A stretch of DNA of 64,000 bases from positions 62,001 to 126,000 of the forward strand of contig NZ_JAMTCF010000009.1 of the NCBI RefSeq assembly GCF_024171695.1, written 5' to 3'. The position numbers and the translations under genes are program-made. Below are positions 61,602-64,000 of this stretch, piece after piece. Within the stretch, counting starts at the first letter, position 1, and every line of letters starts with the position of its first letter. The notes under the pieces were generated by a model. The model was given only the letters and a program-made list of their open reading frames with translations, was not told the DNA's origin and searched no databases. The DNA is from Actinosynnema pretiosum (GTDB lineage: Bacteria; Actinomycetota; Actinomycetes; Mycobacteriales; Pseudonocardiaceae).

Positions 61602-61614
61602 AATGACAATCATT
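61602..61614 (-). promoter_or_regulatory. Zur box
   Basis: AATGACAATCATT, with flanking bases giving TGAAAATGATTGTCATT on the minus strand, matches the Zur operator pattern. It lies 22 bp upstream of the L28 start, so the four C-minus ribosomal protein genes would be derepressed when zinc is scarce. Confidence 0.85.
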
Positions 61615-61674
61615 TTCACCTAGAGGGTAGCCGAGGAGCGCGCACCGCCGCGAGCGGGCGCGCCGAGCCGGGGC

Positions 61675-62328
61675 TCAGCCCTGGGTCTCGCCGTCCGGGG
61701 AGTCGCGCCACTGGTCGAACGGCCGGTCCAGCCGCCACCGCTCGCCGTCGTGCTCCAGCACCCGGTGCCCGCAGGTCTCCAGGTTGGACAGCGACTCGAA
61801 CAGCTCCACGCTCCACCCGAACAACCGCCTGCACAGCAGCCGGATGGTCAGCCCGTGCGACACGACCAGCGAGGTGCCGGGGTGCCCGCCCGCGCGCGCC
61901 CGCGCCTCGAGGCCGTCCAGGAACGCGGCGACCCGGTCGTCCACGTCCGCGCCGGACTCGCCGTTGGGCAGCCGGAAGAAGAAGTGCCCGAACGCGTGCC
62001 GCTGGTGCTTGAGCACCTCCTGCTGCACCGGGTCCTGCAGGTTGCCCCAGTCCTGCTCGCGCAGCCGGGGCTCGGCGACCACCCGCTCGGCCAGCGCGCC
62101 CAGCTCCAGCAGCCGCAGCGTGCTCCTGGTGCGGGTGTACGGGCTCACGTAGACGGCCGCGGGCACGTCCTGGAGCAGCGCTTTCACCCGATCGCCCGCT
62201 TCCTTCGCCTCTCGCTCCCCCAGCGGGGTGAGAGGCATGGTGTGATCGGGTACCCGGCAGTAGGCCAGTTCGTCGACGTTGCCCAGGCTCTGGCCGTGGC
62301 GCAGCAAGATGATCCGCACAGGACCCAT
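61675..62328 (-). CDS. histidine phosphatase (phosphoglycerate mutase-like)
   Basis: A 217-aa protein. The catalytic RHG motif is IILLRHGQSLGN (residues ~6-17), followed by PLTPLGEREAKEAGDRV, SPYTRTRSTLRLLEL and the second histidine in LVVSHGLTIRLL (~165). The acid is in LREQDWGN. Broad-specificity phosphatase; substrate unknown. ATG 62328, divergent from the EthD-like gene with 46 bp between. Confidence 0.92.
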   Translation of the reverse strand: MGPVRIILLRHGQSLGNVDELAYCRVPDHTMPLTPLGEREAKEAGDRVKALLQDVPAAVYVSPYTRTRSTLRLLELGALAERVVAEPRLREQDWGNLQDPVQQEVLKHQRHAFGHFFFRLPNGESGADVDDRVAAFLDGLEARARAGGHPGTSLVVSHGLTIRLLCRRLFGWSVELFESLSNLETCGHRVLEHDGERWRLDRPFDQWRDSPDGETQG

Positions 62329-62374
62329 CGTGCCGGTGTTACAGTCCGGCGGCGAGGGTGACGGAAGGTGTTAC

Positions 62375-62725
62375 ATGATCAAGTGCATCGCGCTGTACCG
62401 GCGGCCCGACCGGCCCGAGGAGTTCGACGAGGCCTACTTCGCCTCGCACCTGCCCCTGGTGCTCAAGACCCCCGGCCTGCTGCGCGTCGAGGTCGCCAGG
62501 GCCGGTCAGCTGCTCATCCCCGGCTTCCTCGCCGAGAACGAGCCGCACCTGATCGCCGAGATGTACTTCGAGTCCGAGGACGCCATGAACCGGGCCTTCG
62601 GCTCGCCCGAGTGGCAGGCGGGCGGCGCCAACCTCAGCGAGATCGGGGCCGCCGAGCTGATCTCCCTGTTCACCGCCGAGGTGCTCCAGTCCGGGGCGGT
62701 CGTGGACGGGGTGGCCGAGCGGTGA
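62375..62725 (+). CDS. EthD-family protein
   Basis: A 116-aa ferredoxin-like dimeric barrel: MIKCIALYRRPDRPEEFDEA, YFASHLPLVLKTPGLLRVEV, AEMYFESEDAMNRAFGSPEW. EthD-type proteins accompany ring- or ether-degrading oxygenases and acyl-CoA pathways. ATG 62375. Its last codons overlap the dehydrogenase start by four bases, so the two are coupled. Confidence 0.82.
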   Translation: MIKCIALYRRPDRPEEFDEAYFASHLPLVLKTPGLLRVEVARAGQLLIPGFLAENEPHLIAEMYFESEDAMNRAFGSPEWQAGGANLSEIGAAELISLFTAEVLQSGAVVDGVAER

Positions 62726-63552
62726 TCGCGGCGGTGATCGGCGGCGGCACCATGGGCGCGGGCATCGCGCACGTGCTGCTGGCGGGTGGCCACCGCGTGG
62801 TGCTGGTGGAGGCGGGCGCCGAGCGGGTCGCGGCGGCCGGGCAGCGGGTCGAGCGGTCCCTGGCCAAGGCGGACGAGCGCGGCAAGCTGCCCGCCCCGCC
62901 CGCCGAGCTGCTCGCCCGGTTGACCGTCGCGCGCGAGATCGCCGACCTCGCACCCGACGTGGAGCTCGTGGTCGAGGCCGTGCCCGAGGACGCCGCGCTC
63001 AAGCGCGCCGTGCTCGCCGCCGCCGCGACCGCGTGCCCGAACGCCGTGCTGGCCTCCAACACCTCGTCGCTGTCGATCACCGCCCTCGCCGAGGGGCTGC
63101 CCGGCCACCGGGTCCTCGGCCTGCACTTCTTCAACCCCGTCCCGGTCCAGCCGCTGGTCGAGCTGGTCAGGCACGACGGCGCGGACCCGGACGTGCTCGC
63201 GCGGGCGCGGGTCTGGGCCGAGTCGCTGGGCAAGACCGTGATCGAGGTCAGGGACAGCCCCGGCTTCGCCACCTCCCGGCTCGGCGTCGCCGTCGGGCTG
63301 GAGGCGATCCGGATGCTGGAGGAGGGCGTTGCCGACGCCGAGGGCATCGACACCGGGATGCGGCTCGGCTACAACTGGCCGGTCGGGCCGCTGCGGCTCA
63401 CCGACCTGGTCGGGCTCGACGTGCGCCTGGCCATCGCCGAGCACCTGGAAGCCGAGCTGGGACCGCGCTTCGCCCCGCCCGCGCTGCTGCGCGCCAAGGT
63501 CGCGCGCGGCGAGCTGGGACGCAAGAGCGGGCAGGGCTTCTTCGCTTGGTAG
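62722..63552 (+). CDS. 3-hydroxyacyl-CoA dehydrogenase
   Basis: A 276-aa protein. The NAD-binding strand VIAAVIGGGTMGAGIAHVLL is at the start, followed by LVVEAVPEDAALKRAVLAA, SNTSSLSITALAEGL, the catalytic histidine region GLHFFNPVPVQPLVELV and the C-terminal domain (NWPVGPLRLTDLVGLD, ending KSGQGFFAW). Oxidises 3-hydroxyacyl-CoA with NAD+, as in beta-oxidation or phenylacetate-type catabolism (FadB2/PaaH-like). GTG 62722 overlaps the EthD-like stop (GTGA). Confidence 0.93.
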   Translation: MIAAVIGGGTMGAGIAHVLLAGGHRVVLVEAGAERVAAAGQRVERSLAKADERGKLPAPPAELLARLTVAREIADLAPDVELVVEAVPEDAALKRAVLAAAATACPNAVLASNTSSLSITALAEGLPGHRVLGLHFFNPVPVQPLVELVRHDGADPDVLARARVWAESLGKTVIEVRDSPGFATSRLGVAVGLEAIRMLEEGVADAEGIDTGMRLGYNWPVGPLRLTDLVGLDVRLAIAEHLEAELGPRFAPPALLRAKVARGELGRKSGQGFFAW

Positions 63553-63620
63553 CCCCCACCGCCACCTGGTAGTCCTGGGGGCGCGCCACGACCCGGCGCC
63601 GCTCGTGGAGGGGGTACCCG

Positions 63621-64000
63621 GTGCTGATCAGGACCACCGAGCAGGCCGACGCCGCAGCCGCCGCAGGACTGAGGTCCACGGCGTTCGGCGGGCCCAAGCC
63701 GGTCGACCCGGTGCTCCCGCCTGGCCAGGACCCGCTGGTCGCCGAGGTCGACGGCCGCGTCGTGGGCGCCCTCACCGTGTGGCGGCACCACCAGTTCTGG
63801 GGCGGGCGCACCGTGCCCGCAGGGGGCGTCGGCGGGGTCGCGGTCGACCCGCACGCGCGCGGCCGGGGCGTGGCCACCGCGATGCTCACCCGCGCCGTCG
63901 AGGACATGCGCGAGCGCGGGCAGGCACTGTCGCTGCTCTACGCCACCGTGCCCGCCCTGTACCGCTCGTGCGGCTGGGAGCGCGCGGGCGTCCACGAGTG
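63621..64000 (+). CDS. GNAT/Eis-like N-acetyltransferase, 3' end beyond window
   Basis: Open from GTG 63621 to the edge, ~126 residues seen. GNAT motif A VAVDPHARGRGVATAMLTRA with the R/QxxGxG/A acetyl-CoA loop, and an Eis-like continuation SLLYATVPALYRSCGWERAG. Eis-type enzymes acetylate amines of small molecules or peptides; the substrate is unknown and most of the C-terminal half is missing. Confidence 0.8.
   Translation, partial: MLIRTTEQADAAAAAGLRSTAFGGPKPVDPVLPPGQDPLVAEVDGRVVGALTVWRHHQFWGGRTVPAGGVGGVAVDPHARGRGVATAMLTRAVEDMRERGQALSLLYATVPALYRSCGWERAGVHE

Overview
High-GC actinomycete chromosome (about 73% G+C, strong G/C third-position bias, many GTG/TTG starts). The mix of DUF397 with XRE-DUF5753 regulators, an iniBAC-like locus, LAxTG surface proteins and an AICE carrying a Pra-like activator fits the Pseudonocardiales (Actinosynnema/Saccharothrix-like); that placement is inference from gene content.

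Layout. 1-4.4 kb: the end of an FtsK/SpoIIIE-like ATPase operon with small helical proteins, a proline-rich protein and an EspG-like protein. 4.4-12.2 kb: metabolic and regulatory genes, namely an alpha/beta hydrolase that lacks its nucleophile serine, a LysR/PhzF divergent pair, a second LysR, a QorB/HxlR divergent pair with a clear operator, a two-domain GGCT-like protein and a DUF4232 lipoprotein. 12.5-21.1 kb: an iniB-iniA-iniC-like operon (a secreted IniB-type protein and two dynamin-like GTPases) divergent from an Hsp70-like ATPase and a large LuxR ATPase. 21.3-29.3 kb: a DUF2165 protein, an nSTAND/WD40 giant and a decayed Ada/AlkA-type gene invaded by a minisatellite. 29.4-32 kb: a SAM methyltransferase and an XRE/DUF397 regulatory pair with palindromic operators. 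32.4-42.7 kb: cell-envelope genes, namely a lytic transglycosylase, a 2031-residue LAxTG adhesin with ten SdrD/Cna-B-like modules, and a serine hydrolase.

42.8-52.6 kb is an actinomycete integrative and conjugative element (AICE) in a tRNA-Arg(CCT) gene. It is bounded by 108-bp direct repeats and encodes HD, NUDIX and HAD proteins, a GntR repressor, a Pra-like activator, small proteins, an FtsK-type transfer ATPase, a RepSA-like rolling-circle initiator, Xis and Int. Excision, replication and double-stranded transfer would be controlled from a central divergent promoter region packed with CTAG motifs.

52.6-64 kb: penicillin acylase, response regulator, TPR-GGDEF protein, BluB, a Zur-boxed operon of zinc-free ribosomal protein paralogues (L28, L33, S14, S18), a histidine phosphatase, an EthD-like protein coupled to a 3-hydroxyacyl-CoA dehydrogenase, and a truncated GNAT gene at the edge. 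Convergent gene pairs are usually separated by strong perfect hairpins.
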